Below are positions 1 to 9,689 of a stretch of DNA of 45,908 bases, one piece after another. The notes beneath the pieces were generated by a model. That model made no database searches. It saw only the letters and a program-made list of their open reading frames with translations, and was not told where the DNA came from. The stretch's first letter is position 1. Each line of letters opens with the position of its first letter. The DNA is taken from positions 1 to 45,908 of the forward strand of contig JADGQK010000015.1 in NCBI GenBank assembly GCA_017881915.1, read 5' to 3'. Made by a program: the position numbers and the translations under genes. This DNA comes from Chloroflexota bacterium. GTDB taxonomy: Bacteria > Chloroflexota > Limnocylindria > Limnocylindrales > CSP1-4.

Positions 1-3000
1 TGCCCCGCCACTGGCGAGGCGGATCCAGGTCTCGAAGGTGTGCGTGTTGGCGTTGCCGAAGTTCTTCACTCCGGCCCAGTCAACGACGAGCCAGGTACTC
101 GACCCGTCAGTCAGCGTGCCGAGGCGAATCGCCCCGGCGCCCGTCGCGGACGGGTTGAGGTCGGTCCACCACAGGGCCAGCACATTGTTGGGTCGCGCCG
201 CGTTCGGGAAATGCTGGGGCGTAAACACGATGTCCCCGCTGTCGCCGCCGCCCACCACGAGGTAGCCGTTGGAGACGACTCCCAGGCGGGTGTACGGCTC
301 GCCGCCGTAGAAGAACGTGGGCACGTTGAAGTTCGTGATCGTGTCGTCACCGACGCCGGCGATCGGCGCGATGCCGAATGCCGACAGCGGCAAGTAGCCA
401 GCGCCGGGCCCGACGGTCGGGGTGATCGAGGTGACCTGCGGCGGGACCGCCGGGGTCAGACTACCGGTCCACTGCACGCCGTCCTTGACGTTGATCGGCG
501 TGCCCGGAGCCGAGATGTTGGAGAAGGCCAGGTTCTTGCCGGGGTCGAGGTTGGTGACCTTGAGGCTGGCGTTGGCGGTGACGCCGGAGAGGTTCGAGAC
601 GGTCGCCACGCAATGTGCCGCGCCCGTCTTCATGACGAAGGTGGTTGGGGCACAGGTGTGGCTGAGCGTGACGCCGCCCTGCGTCCGGACAAAGGCGACC
701 GGGATGGTCAGCGGGTTGGAGCCGGCGGCCTGCGGAGTCAGGCTGATCCGTCCGAAGTACTGGCCGCTGGCCAGCGTCGGCGCGCTGATCGTGACCCAGA
801 AGGAGACCGACTTGTTCTTGCCGACGTTGAGCTTGGCGACGCCGTTGCCGGGTCCCTTCGGGCCGGGCTGATGGGTCGAGATGATGATGTCGACGCCGAC
901 CGGCGCCTGGGTCGAGATGGCCAGCACCTGGGCCTTGCCGGAGACGTTGATGGCGGTCCGCTTGGTCGTGATCGTGCCCGGCATCGTCGTGGCGTCGATG
1001 CTGGCGAGGTTGAGGTCGATGCGATGGAGCGGGTCGCTCCCAGCCGCCACGAAGTCGGCGTACGTCTCATTGAAGACGAGCGTCGGGTTGACGGCGAGGT
1101 TGGCCCGGATCGAGCCGGCGCCCATGTCGAACGGGGTCGCGGGGGTGACGCCGTCCTCCTTGACGACGGCCTGCACTGACGAGGTCATCAGCGCCGACTT
1201 GATCTCCTCGGGCGTCCACGACGGGTGAACGGCCTTGATCAGGGCCGAGACGCCCGCGGCGTGCGGGCTGGACATCGACGTCCCGGCGATCGCCTGGTAG
1301 AGGTTCCCGCTGGGGCCGTTGGTCGGCGTCGTCTCATCCGGTTGGGGGGTCATGCCGGCCAGGACCTGGATCCCGGGGGCCGTGACGTCCGGCTTGATCC
1401 AGTCGCCGGTTGGGCCACGGGACGAGAACGCGGCCATGACGTCCGGCTGGGTGGCAGTCGGCGTGCCCTGGGCCCACGACGCCACCACGTTCGTGTGGCC
1501 GGTGATGAAGGCCAGGAGCGCCGTGGGCGGTCCGTCGACGTGGATCGCCGGCAGCCAATGGTTATCGGACTCCAGGTCCTCCTTCACCGGGTTGTACAGG
1601 ATCATCCCGGCGGCACCGCCCTGGCTGACGTTGAAGCCCTTGTCGATGCGGGCGTTGCCGCCACGCTGGCAGGCGACGACCTTGCCGGTCGCGGCGCCGG
1701 GCGCGAGCGCGGTCTGGCACAGGGCGTCTTCACCCGGGAGGTTCTGGGCCAGCACGACCGGAGCGGGAGTCGAGATGCCGTTGGTCAGGGTGACTCCGGA
1801 CATGTCGAAGGTTGCGGGGCCGTCGGCGGCCAGGTGCAGCGTGGAGGTGAAGAAGCGCGGGCCCGTCGAGGCGCCGACGGTCGTGACCCACGGGCCACCG
1901 TGGTCGGAGGTCCCGGCGCCCGGACCGCTGTTGCCGGCCGAGGCATTGACCGAGATGCCCGCGTTGGTGGCGTCGAGGAACGCCAGCTCGACCGGGTCGC
2001 TGTACGGCTGCGCGCCGCCCGAGACCGAGAAGTTGATGACGTTGACGCCGTCGAGGATGGCCTGCTGGACCGCGGCGACGGTGTCCGAGCTGAAGCAGCC
2101 CTGCGCCATGCACACGCGGTACGCGATCACGTGGGCGCCGGGTGCGATGCCGCTGATCGGACCGCGCTGGACGCCGTAGAGCACCGCGGAGCTGACGTTC
2201 GAGCCGGCCGCCGTCGTCGCGGTGTGCGTGCCGTGTCCCTCGGAGTCGCGTGCCGAGCAGGTACCCGTGAGGTCGTTGCAGAATTCGTGGCCGTCGGAGC
2301 CCACCAGGGCCATGTAGGTGGCCGTCTCGTTATAGGCACCGATCAACTTGTTGTTGCAGGCGAACACCGGACCGAGGTGCGCCACGTCGGTGCCATTGCC
2401 GAAGTCGCAGTGGTAGGACGACAGTGGGTGCGGCGGCGGCGGCAAGCCGGGGTCGTTCATCATCGGATGTTCCGGCCAGATGCCGGTGTCGATGTCGCCG
2501 ATGATGACGTTCGTCCCGGCGTTCACCTGTCCACCCAGGGATGGCCAGACGGCCGTGGCGCCGATGAACGACGTGTTGTCATCCAGGGGCTGCTCGAGCG
2601 TGTCTCGCTGGACGGCGACGACGCCGTCCGTCTTGAGCAGGTCGCCGATCTTGTTGGCCGGCAGGGTCGCCTCGACGCCGCCGTAGGCGGTCTGGAACGT
2701 CGAGCGGATCTTCAGGCCGGTGACCACCTTCTGGGCCTTGGCACTGATGACCTTCGACAGAGCGGAGGTGTACGCGTTGTAGGCCTTCACGGCGGCGGGG
2801 TTCGCCGCGAACGCCTTGCCGGTGGTCCTCGGGCTGGTGGCGGCGAGTCCGGCCAGGCCGCCGGAATACGAAGAGGCCGCGTCATAGTCGTACTTGATCA
2901 TGACGTTGACCGGCGTCGAATCGGTTCGACCGAGCAGGGCCGGGTCGCTCTTGGCGATCGCCCCGGAGGCGGACTTGGCTCCGACGAACGTCGTGTCGGG

Positions 3001-3114
3001 CGTGAGGGGTGTCGCCGTGAATCTCGATGGGTCGACGCCAGAGGCGACGCTGGCGAAGATGAGTTGCCCGGCCAGCAGGCACAGCACGGCCACGGCGACG
3101 ACGAACCGCCTCAT
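1..3114 (-). CDS. Secreted subtilisin-like serine protease (S8 family), C-terminus cut by window edge
   Basis: This is an extracellular subtilase. It reads without a stop from 3114 to base 1 (1038 codons), so the C-terminus lies outside. The order is a signal peptide (MRRF then a hydrophobic stretch ending in LLAG), an I9-type propeptide, and a peptidase S8 domain. The catalytic triad is Asp209 (DTGIWPEHP), His294 (GHGTHT) and Ser613 (GTSMSSPH). The long His-Ser gap holds a PA-type insert (about 380-500), as in plant cucumisin-like subtilases. Beta-sandwich segments follow Ser613, and the visible end ([19 protein letters not shown]) resembles further secreted beta-domains. Two ATGs are available at 3120 and 3114. 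GGAGG (3121-3125) abuts the first and sits 6 nt from the second, so 3114 is chosen. The gene is divergent from xfp and probably degrades external protein. Confidence 0.95.
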   Translation of the reverse strand, partial: MRRFVVAVAVLCLLAGQLIFASVASGVDPSRFTATPLTPDTTFVGAKSASGAIAKSDPALLGRTDSTPVNVMIKYDYDAASSYSGGLAGLAATSPRTTGKAFAANPAAVKAYNAYTSALSKVISAKAQKVVTGLKIRSTFQTAYGGVEATLPANKIGDLLKTDGVVAVQRDTLEQPLDDNTSFIGATAVWPSLGGQVNAGTNVIIGDIDTGIWPEHPMMNDPGLPPPPHPLSSYHCDFGNGTDVAHLGPVFACNNKLIGAYNETATYMALVGSDGHEFCNDLTGTCSARDSEGHGTHTATTAAGSNVSSAVLYGVQRGPISGIAPGAHVIAYRVCMAQGCFSSDTVAAVQQAILDGVNVINFSVSGGAQPYSDPVELAFLDATNAGISVNASAGNSGPGAGTSDHGGPWVTTVGASTGPRFFTSTLHLAADGPATFDMSGVTLTNGISTPAPVVLAQNLPGEDALCQTALAPGAATGKVVACQRGGNARIDKGFNVSQGGAAGMILYNPVKEDLESDNHWLPAIHVDGPPTALLAFITGHTNVVASWAQGTPTATQPDVMAAFSSRGPTGDWIKPDVTAPGIQVLAGMTPQPDETTPTNGPSGNLYQAIAGTSMSSPHAAGVSALIKAVHPSWTPEEIKSALMTSSVQAVVKEDGVTPATPFDMGAGSIRANLAVNPTLVFNETYADFVAAGSDPLHRIDLNLASIDATTMPGTITTKRTAINVSGKAQVLAISTQAPVGVDIIISTHQPGPKGPGNGVAKLNVGKNKSVSFWVTISAPTLASGQYFGRISLTPQAAGSNPLTIPVAFVRTQGGVTLSHTCAPTTFVMKTGAAHCVATVSNLSGVTANASLKVTNLDPGKNLAFSNISAPGTPINVKDGVQWTGSLTPAVPPQVTSITPTVGPGAGYLPLSAFGIAPIAGVGDDTITNFNVPTFFYGGEPYTRLGVVSNGYLVVGGGDSGDIVFTPQHFPNAARPNNVLALWWTDLNPSATGAGAIRLGTLTDGSSTWLVVDWAGVKNFGNANTHTFETWIRLASGGA

Positions 3115-3185
3115 CGACATCCTCCACGAAACCGATCTTCCGACGCGGGTCGGGAAGCCCTCGACTCCTGGCCTGCGCGGTTTGG

Positions 3186-3224
3186 GTGTTGGCGACCGTA
3201 CATCCACGCCAACACACGGGTCAA
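3186..3224 (-). promoter_or_regulatory. Candidate promoter with inverted repeat upstream of the protease
   Basis: On the minus strand TTGACC (3224-3219) and TACGGT (3200-3195) are separated by 18 nt, a plausible -35/-10 pair about 80 nt before the protease start. A perfect 9-bp inverted repeat, GTGTTGGCG (3186-3194) and CGCCAACAC (3207-3215), straddles the -10 element. It could be a repressor site or fold in the RNA. The repeat is seen directly; promoter function is inferred. Confidence 0.5.
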
Positions 3225-3400
3225 TCCAGTCCCGGGCGAGTCGAGGATGGACGGTGCCAGGGCGCACCACTGTCCGAGCTTCGCAGGTGCTGGCGGACCC
3301 TGGGAAACGCGGCAGGTGGAACCGTCTTCGCCACGGCGATTCGACGGGCAGCCCGCGCGGCCGCGGGTTACGCTCCGATGATCACCACGCGGAGGCTCCC

Positions 3401-5830
3401 ATGCCCGCCAGCTCGCCAGATCCAGCAGGTCCCGGTGGGACCAGCCCCACTCCAGCCGTTGACCAGGACGGTCCGCTGAGCGCGGAAGACGCGCGCCTGA
3501 TCGACGCCTACTGGCGGGCCGCCAACTACCTGTCGGTTGGCCAGATCTACCTGCTCGACGATCCGCTGCTCCGGGAACCCCTTCGCCCGGAGCACATCAA
3601 GCCACGTCTGCTCGGGCACTGGGGCACCACGCCCGGGCTGAACTTCATCTACGCCCACATGAATCGTGTGATCCGGAACTGGGATCTCGACGCGATCTAC
3701 GTGATCGGCCCCGGCCACGGTGGGCCGGGCATCGTGGCCAACGCCTACCTCGAGGGCACCTACAGCGAGGTCTATCCGGCGATCAGTGCCGACGTCGACG
3801 GCATGCGCCGGCTGTTCCGCCAGTTCTCCTTCCCGGGCGGGATCCCCAGCCACGTGGCACCCGAGACGCCCGGCTCGATCCACGAAGGTGGCGAGCTCGG
3901 GTACGCCCTCTCGCACGCCTACGGCGCGGCATTCGACAACCCGGACCTCGTCGTCTGCTGTGTCATCGGCGACGGCGAAGCCGAGACCGGGCCGCTCGCC
4001 ACGAGCTGGCACTCGAACAAGTTCCTTTCGCCGGTCCGGGATGGAGCGGTACTGCCGATCCTCCATCTCAACGGCTACAAGATCGCCAACCCAACGATCC
4101 TTGCCCGGATCCCCGAGAGTGAGCTGCGCGCCCTCCTCGAGGGTTATGGCTACGAACCTCACTTCGTGCTGGCCGACGACCCGGCGCTCGCCCACCAGGA
4201 GATGGCCCGGGTGATGGATACCGTGGTCGAGACGATCCAGCGGATCCAGCGCGCAGCCAGGGAAGGCGGCGAGACCGGGCGGCCACGGTGGCCGATGATC
4301 GTCCTGCGCAGTCCCAAGGGCTGGACCGGACCAGCGCAGGTCGATGGGCTCCCCGTGGAGGGCACCTGGCGCGCCCACCAGGTACCGCTCGCCGAAGTGC
4401 GCACGAATCCGGCGCACCTCGAGCTGCTCGAGTCATGGTTGCGCAGCTACCGGCCCGAGGAGCTCTTCGATGAGCGCGGGAGCCTGGTGCCGGAGCTGGC
4501 CGAGCTGCCGCCACGGCGTTATCGCCGGATGAGTGCGAACCCACACGCCAATGGCGGACTGCTCCTGCGTGACCTGGCCGTCCCCGACTATCGCGACTAC
4601 GCCGTGCCTGTCGACGCACCCGGCCAGACGCTCAGCGAGCCCACCCGGGTCCTGGGTGGCTTCCTGCGCGACCTGATCGTCGCCAACCCGTCGACGTTCC
4701 GGTTGTTCGGGCCCGACGAGACGCTCTCCAATCGCCTGAACGCGGTGTTCGACGTGACCGATCGCCAGTTCGAGGCGGAGATCCTGCCGACCGACGAACA
4801 CCAGGCCGCCGAGGGCCGGGTGATGGAGGTCCTGTCCGAGCACCAGTGCGAAGGCTGGCTCGAAGGCTACCTGCTGACCGGGCGACACGGCCTTTTCAAC
4901 TGCTATGAAGCATTCATCCATATCGTCGACTCAATGTTCAACCAGCACGCGAAGTGGCTGAAGGAAACCAACCGGATCCCGTGGCGCCGGCCGATCGCGT
5001 CGCTCAACTACCTCCTCTCGTCGCTGGTCTGGCGCCAGGACCAGAACGGCTTCTCACATCAGGATCCCGGGTTCATCGATCACGTGGTCAATAAGAAGGC
5101 CGAGGTGATCCGGGTCTACCTGCCGCCCGACGCCAATACCCTCCTGTCGGTCGCCGACCACTGCCTGCGCAGCCGCCAGTACGTCAACCTCATCGTCGCC
5201 GCCAAACAACCCTCGCTCAACTGGCTGACGATGGAGCAGGCCATCCTCCATTGCACGCGGGGGATCGGGATGTGGGACTGGGCGAGCAATGACCAGGACG
5301 GCGAGCCTGACGTGGTCATGGCCTGTTGCGGTGACACGCCGACGCTGGAGACGCTGGCCGCGGTCGACCTGATCCGGCAGCACCTGCCCGAGATCAAGGT
5401 CCGGGTCGTGAACGTCGTCGACCTGATGCGCCTGCAGCCCTCAAGCGAGCACCCGCACGGGTTGTCGGATGCCGAGTTCGACGGCCTGTTCACCGCCGAT
5501 CGCCCGGTCGTCTTCGCCTACCACGGGTATCCCTGGTTGATCCACCGCCTGACCTATCGGCGCACGAACCATGCCAACCTCCACGTCCGCGGCTACAAGG
5601 AGGAGGGCACGACCACGACCCCGTTCGACATGGTCATGCTCAACGACCTCGATCGCTTCCACCTCGTGATGGACGTGATCGACCGCGTCCCCGGGCTGGC
5701 GTCACGAGCCGGCCACGTGCGCCAATTGATGGTGGACCGCCGTGTCGAATGCCGCGCCTACACGCGCCGAGTGGGCGACGATCCACCCGAGATCCGGGAC
5801 TGGACCTGGAGCGGATCGCAACGGGGATGA
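3401..5830 (+). CDS. xfp: Xylulose-5-phosphate/fructose-6-phosphate phosphoketolase
   Basis: This cytosolic thiamine-diphosphate enzyme cleaves xylulose-5-P (or fructose-6-P) with phosphate to acetyl phosphate plus glyceraldehyde-3-P (or erythrose-4-P). The 809-residue product has the usual family length. Family landmarks include [18 protein letters not shown] near the N-terminus, GPGHGGPG, and the ThDP/Mg motif GDGEAETGP at about 190-198. The central and C-terminal transketolase-like domains ([33 protein letters not shown]) are intact. The frame is open far upstream, but the ATG at 3401 has GGAGG at 3391-3395 with 5-nt spacing, and homology begins soon after. The stop overlaps ackA (ATGA), so the two are translationally coupled and form the acetate branch of a phosphoketolase pathway. 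It can receive pentose phosphates from the arabinoside locus downstream. Confidence 0.97.
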   Translation: MPASSPDPAGPGGTSPTPAVDQDGPLSAEDARLIDAYWRAANYLSVGQIYLLDDPLLREPLRPEHIKPRLLGHWGTTPGLNFIYAHMNRVIRNWDLDAIYVIGPGHGGPGIVANAYLEGTYSEVYPAISADVDGMRRLFRQFSFPGGIPSHVAPETPGSIHEGGELGYALSHAYGAAFDNPDLVVCCVIGDGEAETGPLATSWHSNKFLSPVRDGAVLPILHLNGYKIANPTILARIPESELRALLEGYGYEPHFVLADDPALAHQEMARVMDTVVETIQRIQRAAREGGETGRPRWPMIVLRSPKGWTGPAQVDGLPVEGTWRAHQVPLAEVRTNPAHLELLESWLRSYRPEELFDERGSLVPELAELPPRRYRRMSANPHANGGLLLRDLAVPDYRDYAVPVDAPGQTLSEPTRVLGGFLRDLIVANPSTFRLFGPDETLSNRLNAVFDVTDRQFEAEILPTDEHQAAEGRVMEVLSEHQCEGWLEGYLLTGRHGLFNCYEAFIHIVDSMFNQHAKWLKETNRIPWRRPIASLNYLLSSLVWRQDQNGFSHQDPGFIDHVVNKKAEVIRVYLPPDANTLLSVADHCLRSRQYVNLIVAAKQPSLNWLTMEQAILHCTRGIGMWDWASNDQDGEPDVVMACCGDTPTLETLAAVDLIRQHLPEIKVRVVNVVDLMRLQPSSEHPHGLSDAEFDGLFTADRPVVFAYHGYPWLIHRLTYRRTNHANLHVRGYKEEGTTTTPFDMVMLNDLDRFHLVMDVIDRVPGLASRAGHVRQLMVDRRVECRAYTRRVGDDPPEIRDWTWSGSQRG

Positions 5831-6948
5831 GCCCTCCAGCACGCGTCCTGGTGGTCAACGCCGGATCGAGCAGCCTCAAGCTGCGGATCCTTGATCCCCA
5901 CGATCAGGTCGTCGGGCGGTGGGACCTGCCCGTGGCGGCCGGGATCGTCGACCGGGTTGGCCTGGCGCGGACGCTCGCCGACCAGGCCCCACCCGACGCG
6001 ATCGGCCACCGGATCGTGCACGGCGGCCACCGCTACCTGGGCCCGGTGCGACTCGATGCCGCGGTCGAGCGCGATCTCCGTCTGCTGATCGACCTCGCGC
6101 CCCTCCACCAACCCAAGTCGCTGGACGCCCTCGAGGCCGTCAAGGGCGTCTATCCGGATGTGCCGGCAGTGGCCAGCTTCGATACCGCCTTCCACGCCGG
6201 CATGCCTCCGGCGGCGACGACCTACGCCTTGCCGCGCGAGTGGCGGGAGCGCTGGGACCTGCGCCGCTACGGGTTCCACGGCCTGTCCCACGCGTATGCC
6301 ACCCAGCGCGCGGGGCAGCTGCTGGCGCGGCCACCCGAGACGTTTCGCGCGGTCACCTGTCATCTTGGGGCCGGCGCCTCCCTGGCTGCCGTCGAGCACG
6401 GCAAGTCCGTGGACACGACGATGGGCTTCACGCCGCTCGAAGGCCTGGTCATGGCGACGCGATCGGGCAGTGTCGATCCCGGCCTGCTGCTCTGGCTGCA
6501 GGAGCACGTCGGGATGCCGGCCCAGGAGCTGGCCGCCACGCTCGAGCATCGCGCCGGCCTACTGGGCCTGGCCGGCAGCGCCGACATGCAGGTGGTCGAG
6601 GCCCGGGCTCAGGCCGGTGACGAATCAGCAAGCCTCGCGCTGGCGGTCTATGTCCATCGGTTGCGAGCGGGGATCGCCGCGATGGCAGCCGCGCTGGGGG
6701 GTCTGGACGTGCTCGTCTTCACCGGCGGCGTGGGCGAGCATGCTTCGGCCGTCCGAGGGGCCGCCTGTGACGGCCTGGCGTTCCTGGGCGTCCACCTCGA
6801 TCGGGCCGCCAACCAGGACGAGCCCGACAGCAGCCAGCCCGACCGGGACATCAGCGCGCAGGACGCGCCCGTACGAACGCTGATCATCGAGGCGCGCGAG
6901 GATCTCCAGATCGCCCACGAGACTCGGCAGGTCCTGGGCGGGATGTAG
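5827..6948 (+). CDS. ackA: Acetate kinase
   Basis: Acetate kinase converts acetyl phosphate plus ADP to acetate plus ATP. The 373-residue protein carries the first signature [12 protein letters not shown] (7-18), the second signature around [13 protein letters not shown], the catalytic-region segment VASFDTAFH and the nucleotide-site motif FTGGVGEHA. It is slightly shorter than the roughly 400 residues usual for the family. The ATG at 5827 overlaps the xfp stop by 4 nt, and little Shine-Dalgarno sequence precedes it, which fits coupling to xfp. Together they recover ATP from acetyl phosphate made by phosphoketolase. No phosphotransacetylase gene is beside them, so acetate rather than acetyl-CoA is the expected immediate product. 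Confidence 0.95.
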   Translation: MSPPARVLVVNAGSSSLKLRILDPHDQVVGRWDLPVAAGIVDRVGLARTLADQAPPDAIGHRIVHGGHRYLGPVRLDAAVERDLRLLIDLAPLHQPKSLDALEAVKGVYPDVPAVASFDTAFHAGMPPAATTYALPREWRERWDLRRYGFHGLSHAYATQRAGQLLARPPETFRAVTCHLGAGASLAAVEHGKSVDTTMGFTPLEGLVMATRSGSVDPGLLLWLQEHVGMPAQELAATLEHRAGLLGLAGSADMQVVEARAQAGDESASLALAVYVHRLRAGIAAMAAALGGLDVLVFTGGVGEHASAVRGAACDGLAFLGVHLDRAANQDEPDSSQPDRDISAQDAPVRTLIIEAREDLQIAHETRQVLGGM

Positions 6949-6952
6949 GCCG

Positions 6953-7321
6953 TCAGGCCGGCAGCGCGACCGCCTCGAGCGGGCAGTCCCAGTGCGCCTC
7001 GAGCAGCTCGAAGCGGTGGCGCTCCTCGGCCCGGTAGGTCGCCTGGTCGGGGAACAGGCGGGCCGCGATCTCGGCCTCCGAATGCGTCTCGATCGCCGCC
7101 CAGTCGCGGTAGGTGATCGTCACCAGCACGTCCCAGTCGGCGCGGCCGTCGCCATGGAAGCGCGGGACCTCGAGGGTGACGTCGAGAAACCGCCCGGCGG
7201 CCAGCTGCTCGCGCAGGATCGGCCAGTGGTTGCGCGTGAACAGGTCACAGAACTCCGCGTGGGCGCCCCAGCGGGTCTTGTAGAAGTAGGCGACGCGGGC
7301 CGGGGTCAGCGTATCGGCCAT
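6953..7321 (-). CDS. Conserved hypothetical protein, 122 aa
   Basis: I do not recognise a named family. The protein starts MADTLTPARVAYFYKTRWG and is rich in aromatic residues, with no signal peptide or membrane segment. A pattern of short strands and helices (ARVAYFYKTRW, FCDLFTRNHWPIL, ADWDVLVTITYRDWAAIE) is compatible with a dimeric alpha-beta barrel fold of the kind used by EthD or ABM proteins; that is inference. The ATG at 7321 has GAGGT about 9 nt upstream. It converges on ackA with only 4 nt between the stops and is divergent from the ABM-domain gene at 7406, so the two may share control. The third codon positions look like those of neighbouring coding genes. Confidence 0.7.
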   Translation of the reverse strand: MADTLTPARVAYFYKTRWGAHAEFCDLFTRNHWPILREQLAAGRFLDVTLEVPRFHGDGRADWDVLVTITYRDWAAIETHSEAEIAARLFPDQATYRAEERHRFELLEAHWDCPLEAVALPA

Positions 7322-7405
7322 CGGGCAGTACCTCGTGGGAGCGGTGATCAGTTACCAGGATTGTGCGCCGTCCGGCAGCGTAGGCTGTCCGGACAGGAGG
7401 CCGCC

Positions 7406-7714
7406 ATGCACGTCACCCTCGTTCACGTCCGGGTCCTGGCGGACCAGGTCGACGCATTCGTCGCCGCCATGCTGGCGAACCAGGCAGCCTCCGTGCATGA
7501 GCCCGGGAACATGCGCTTCGACGTGCTGCGCGACCCGGCCGACCCGACCCGCTTCCTGGTCTACGAAGCCTACGTCGATGCGGACGCCGCAGCTGCCCAC
7601 AAGACGACGGCCCACTACCTGGCCTGGCGTGACCGGGTCGCGCCGCTGATGGCCGAGCCGCGCCGCGGGGAGCCGTGGGACGACCTCCGGCCCGGGCCGG
7701 CGGCCGAGGCATGA
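7406..7714 (+). CDS. Antibiotic biosynthesis monooxygenase (ABM) domain protein, LsrG-like
   Basis: This is a small cytosolic protein of 102 residues with the ABM fold (dimeric alpha-beta barrel). The N-terminal strand MHVTLVHVRVL, the middle EPGNMRFDVLRDPADPTRFLVYEAYVD and the ensuing AHKTTAHYLAWRDRVAPL match the layout of LsrG and YgiN quinol-monooxygenase relatives. ABM proteins range from cofactor-free oxygenases to isomerases (LsrG acts on phospho-AI-2), so the reaction cannot be fixed from sequence. AGGAGG at 7395-7400 lies 5 nt before the ATG. The stop overlaps the next ATG (ATGA), which implies co-translation with the iron-type alcohol dehydrogenase and a role in the same step series. 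Confidence 0.85.
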   Translation: MHVTLVHVRVLADQVDAFVAAMLANQAASVHEPGNMRFDVLRDPADPTRFLVYEAYVDADAAAAHKTTAHYLAWRDRVAPLMAEPRRGEPWDDLRPGPAAEA

Positions 7715-8940
7715 GCCAGGGCAAGACGCCCTTCGGAATCGCCCGACTTCCTCGAATCGTTTTCGGGGCCGGCCGGCGCGCGGAGATCCCGGCGCTCCTC
7801 GCGCCGTTCGGCCGGCGTGCGCTCCTGGTGACGGGCGCCCGGTCGCTCCAGGCCTCGCCGGCCTGGGCGGAGATCGGCGCGGGATTGGACGGGGCCGGCA
7901 TCGCCTGGGACCACGTCGCGGTCGACGGCGAGCCGTCGCCAGAGCTGGTCGACGAGGCGGTTGTGAGGTGGCGGGCTGATCCCCCGGACGTCGTCGTCGG
8001 GATCGGCGGCGGCAGCGCGCTCGACGCCGCGAAGGCGATCGCCGGTCTGCTCCGATCCGGGACGGCCGCGCTGGACCATCTCGAGGGCGTCGGCCGCGGA
8101 ATCCCCTTCCCCGGCCCGACGACACCGTTCGTGGCCGTCCCGACGACCGCCGGGACGGGCTCCGAGGCGACGAAGAACGCGGTCCTCTCGGGCCACCTGG
8201 CTGCCGCGGCCGGCGGGGCGCCGTACAAGAAGTCGTTCCGTGACGAGCGGCTCGTGGCCGTGCTGGCGGTCCTCGATCCGGACCTGCTCGCCGGCTGCCC
8301 GACGGCGGTCATCGCGGGCGACGGCATGGATGCCCTGACCCAGTGCCTGGAGGCGTACGTCTCGATGGGCGCCTCGCCGTTCACCGACGCTGTTGCCCGG
8401 AGCGGGCTGGCCGCGATTGGCCCCGCGCTGTCGAGCTGGCATGCCGCGACCCTGGCCGGGGCGCCGGCTTCGGAGACTGCGCCGGCCCGCTCGGCGATGG
8501 CCTGGGGAGCGCTCGCGTCGGGGATCGCGCTGGCGAACGCGGGACTCGGCGCCGTGCACGGGATCGTCGCCGCGGTGGGCGCGCGCCGCGGCGTCCATCA
8601 CGGGACCGCCTGCGGGATCCTCCTGGCCGAGACGACCCGGATGAACGTGGCCGCGCTGCGCGCCCGGGATCCCCGTGGTCCGGCGCTCGAGCGCTACGCC
8701 GAGATCGGACGGCTGCTCGTGGACGACGCCGGACTCGGCCGGGCTGAGGCCGCGGATGCGCTCGTCGCATGGCTGGCCGTACTCACTCACCGTCTGGGGT
8801 TGCCAACTCTCGGTGACGTCGGGGTCGGCCCATCAGACATCCCGGCGTTCGTCGCCGAATCGCGCGGATCGAGCATGCGCACCAACCCGATTCTCCTCGC
8901 CGACGCGGAGGTCGAGGCGATCCTGGCCGCCTGCTGCTGA
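7711..8940 (+). CDS. Iron-containing alcohol dehydrogenase family protein
   Basis: This NAD(P)-dependent group III alcohol dehydrogenase or maleylacetate-reductase relative has 409 residues. The dinucleotide-binding segment GIGGGSALDAAKA (about 97-109) and PTTAGTGSEATKNAVL are typical. The metal region reads GDGMDALTQCLEAY, with Asp207 but Gln211 where classic FucO/AdhB enzymes have histidine. Later histidines occur in AVHGIVAAVGARRGVHHG. The Gln variant is known in a subgroup of this family and does not by itself mean loss of activity. The ATG overlaps the ABM gene stop, so the pair is one transcription unit. The substrate is not evident: candidates are lactaldehyde- or glycolaldehyde-type aldehydes, or a maleylacetate-like ketoacid. 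Confidence 0.9.
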   Translation: MSQGKTPFGIARLPRIVFGAGRRAEIPALLAPFGRRALLVTGARSLQASPAWAEIGAGLDGAGIAWDHVAVDGEPSPELVDEAVVRWRADPPDVVVGIGGGSALDAAKAIAGLLRSGTAALDHLEGVGRGIPFPGPTTPFVAVPTTAGTGSEATKNAVLSGHLAAAAGGAPYKKSFRDERLVAVLAVLDPDLLAGCPTAVIAGDGMDALTQCLEAYVSMGASPFTDAVARSGLAAIGPALSSWHAATLAGAPASETAPARSAMAWGALASGIALANAGLGAVHGIVAAVGARRGVHHGTACGILLAETTRMNVAALRARDPRGPALERYAEIGRLLVDDAGLGRAEAADALVAWLAVLTHRLGLPTLGDVGVGPSDIPAFVAESRGSSMRTNPILLADAEVEAILAACC

Positions 8941-8951
8941 CCGGGTCCTCT

Positions 8952-8994
8952 TTGACAAGGGCCTGCCCATGGCATATAGTTGCATAAGCAACTA
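8952..8994 (+). promoter_or_regulatory. Near-consensus sigma70 promoter with palindromic operator upstream of yceI
   Basis: TTGACA (8952-8957) and TATAGT (8975-8980) are separated by exactly 17 nt. The perfect 7-bp inverted repeat TAGTTGC / GCAACTA (8977-8983 and 8988-8994, 4-nt spacer) covers the end of the -10 and the expected start site. A protein bound there would block initiation. Palindromes of this size and TTGC/GCAA core are typical of MarR-type regulators; the family assignment is inference, and no such regulator is encoded in the window. Confidence 0.8.
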
Positions 8995-9062
8995 CGGACG
9001 AGCGTTCTCCAGGACAGGTCACGCAGCCCGCAGCGCGGAGCCATCTTGTAGGAGATCGCCAG

Positions 9063-9614
9063 ATGACCGAATGGACCCTCGACACCGCCCACGCGAACGT
9101 GGAATTCTCGATCAAGCACATGATGATCACGACGATCCGTGGTCAGTTTCAGGAGCTGAACGTCGACGTCGATTTCGACGAGCAGGCACCTGACCGATCG
9201 TCGGTCGTCGCCCGGATCAAGACCGCTAGCATCACGACGAACCAGGAACGGCGCGACGGTCACCTCAGGAGCCCCGACTTCCTCGACACCGAAAAGTATC
9301 CCGAGATGCTCTTTCGGAGCACGAGCATTGCCAAGGTCAATGATCGGGACTACCGGATCAGCGGCGACCTGACGATCAGGGACCAGACCCATCCGGTCGT
9401 CCTCGATGCCGAGCTGCTCGGGACCGTGACCGGGATGCAGGGCGGCCTGCTGACCGCGATCAGTGCGGACACGAAGATCAACCGCAAGGACTGGGGCCTC
9501 AGCTGGAACGTCGCGCTCGAGAGTGGCGGCTGGCTCGTCGGTGACGAGATCACGATCCACATCGAGTTCGAGCTCGTGGCGCCCGCCCGGGAGCTCGCCG
9601 CCACGACCGCCTGA
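9063..9614 (+). CDS. YceI family protein (cytosolic, lipocalin-like isoprenoid-binding fold)
   Basis: The 183-residue YceI-domain protein begins TEWTLDTAHANVEFSIKHMM, the standard start of the family, and continues through SPDFLDTEKYPEMLFRST, YRISGDLTIRDQTHPV and NRKDWGLSWN. No signal peptide is present, unlike periplasmic E. coli YceI, so this belongs to the cytoplasmic subgroup. YceI proteins have a lipocalin-like barrel that can hold polyprenyl chains; the physiological role is poorly known and often linked to stress. AGGAG lies upstream of the ATG at 9063. The strong promoter and operator at 8952-8994 suggest tight repression with high induced expression. A decayed copy of part of this gene lies at 28779-28887. 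Confidence 0.93.
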   Translation: MTEWTLDTAHANVEFSIKHMMITTIRGQFQELNVDVDFDEQAPDRSSVVARIKTASITTNQERRDGHLRSPDFLDTEKYPEMLFRSTSIAKVNDRDYRISGDLTIRDQTHPVVLDAELLGTVTGMQGGLLTAISADTKINRKDWGLSWNVALESGGWLVGDEITIHIEFELVAPARELAATTA

Positions 9615-9689
9615 TCCAGCGAGGTATCCCGCCGCCGTCAACTCCTGGGCCTCCGAACGGGAGACAAACGGGATGCGGGGCTGTCCTCG

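Noticed and set aside
1225-3381. 718-codon open frame on the plus strand
   Set aside because: It is antisense to the subtilisin gene, Arg/Gly-rich and without recognisable domains. The minus-strand frame has the full catalytic triad.
2894-3400. N-terminal extension of the phosphoketolase frame
   Set aside because: The extra residues run antisense into the protease gene and do not match phosphoketolases. The ATG at 3401 has a good Shine-Dalgarno and gives the usual length.
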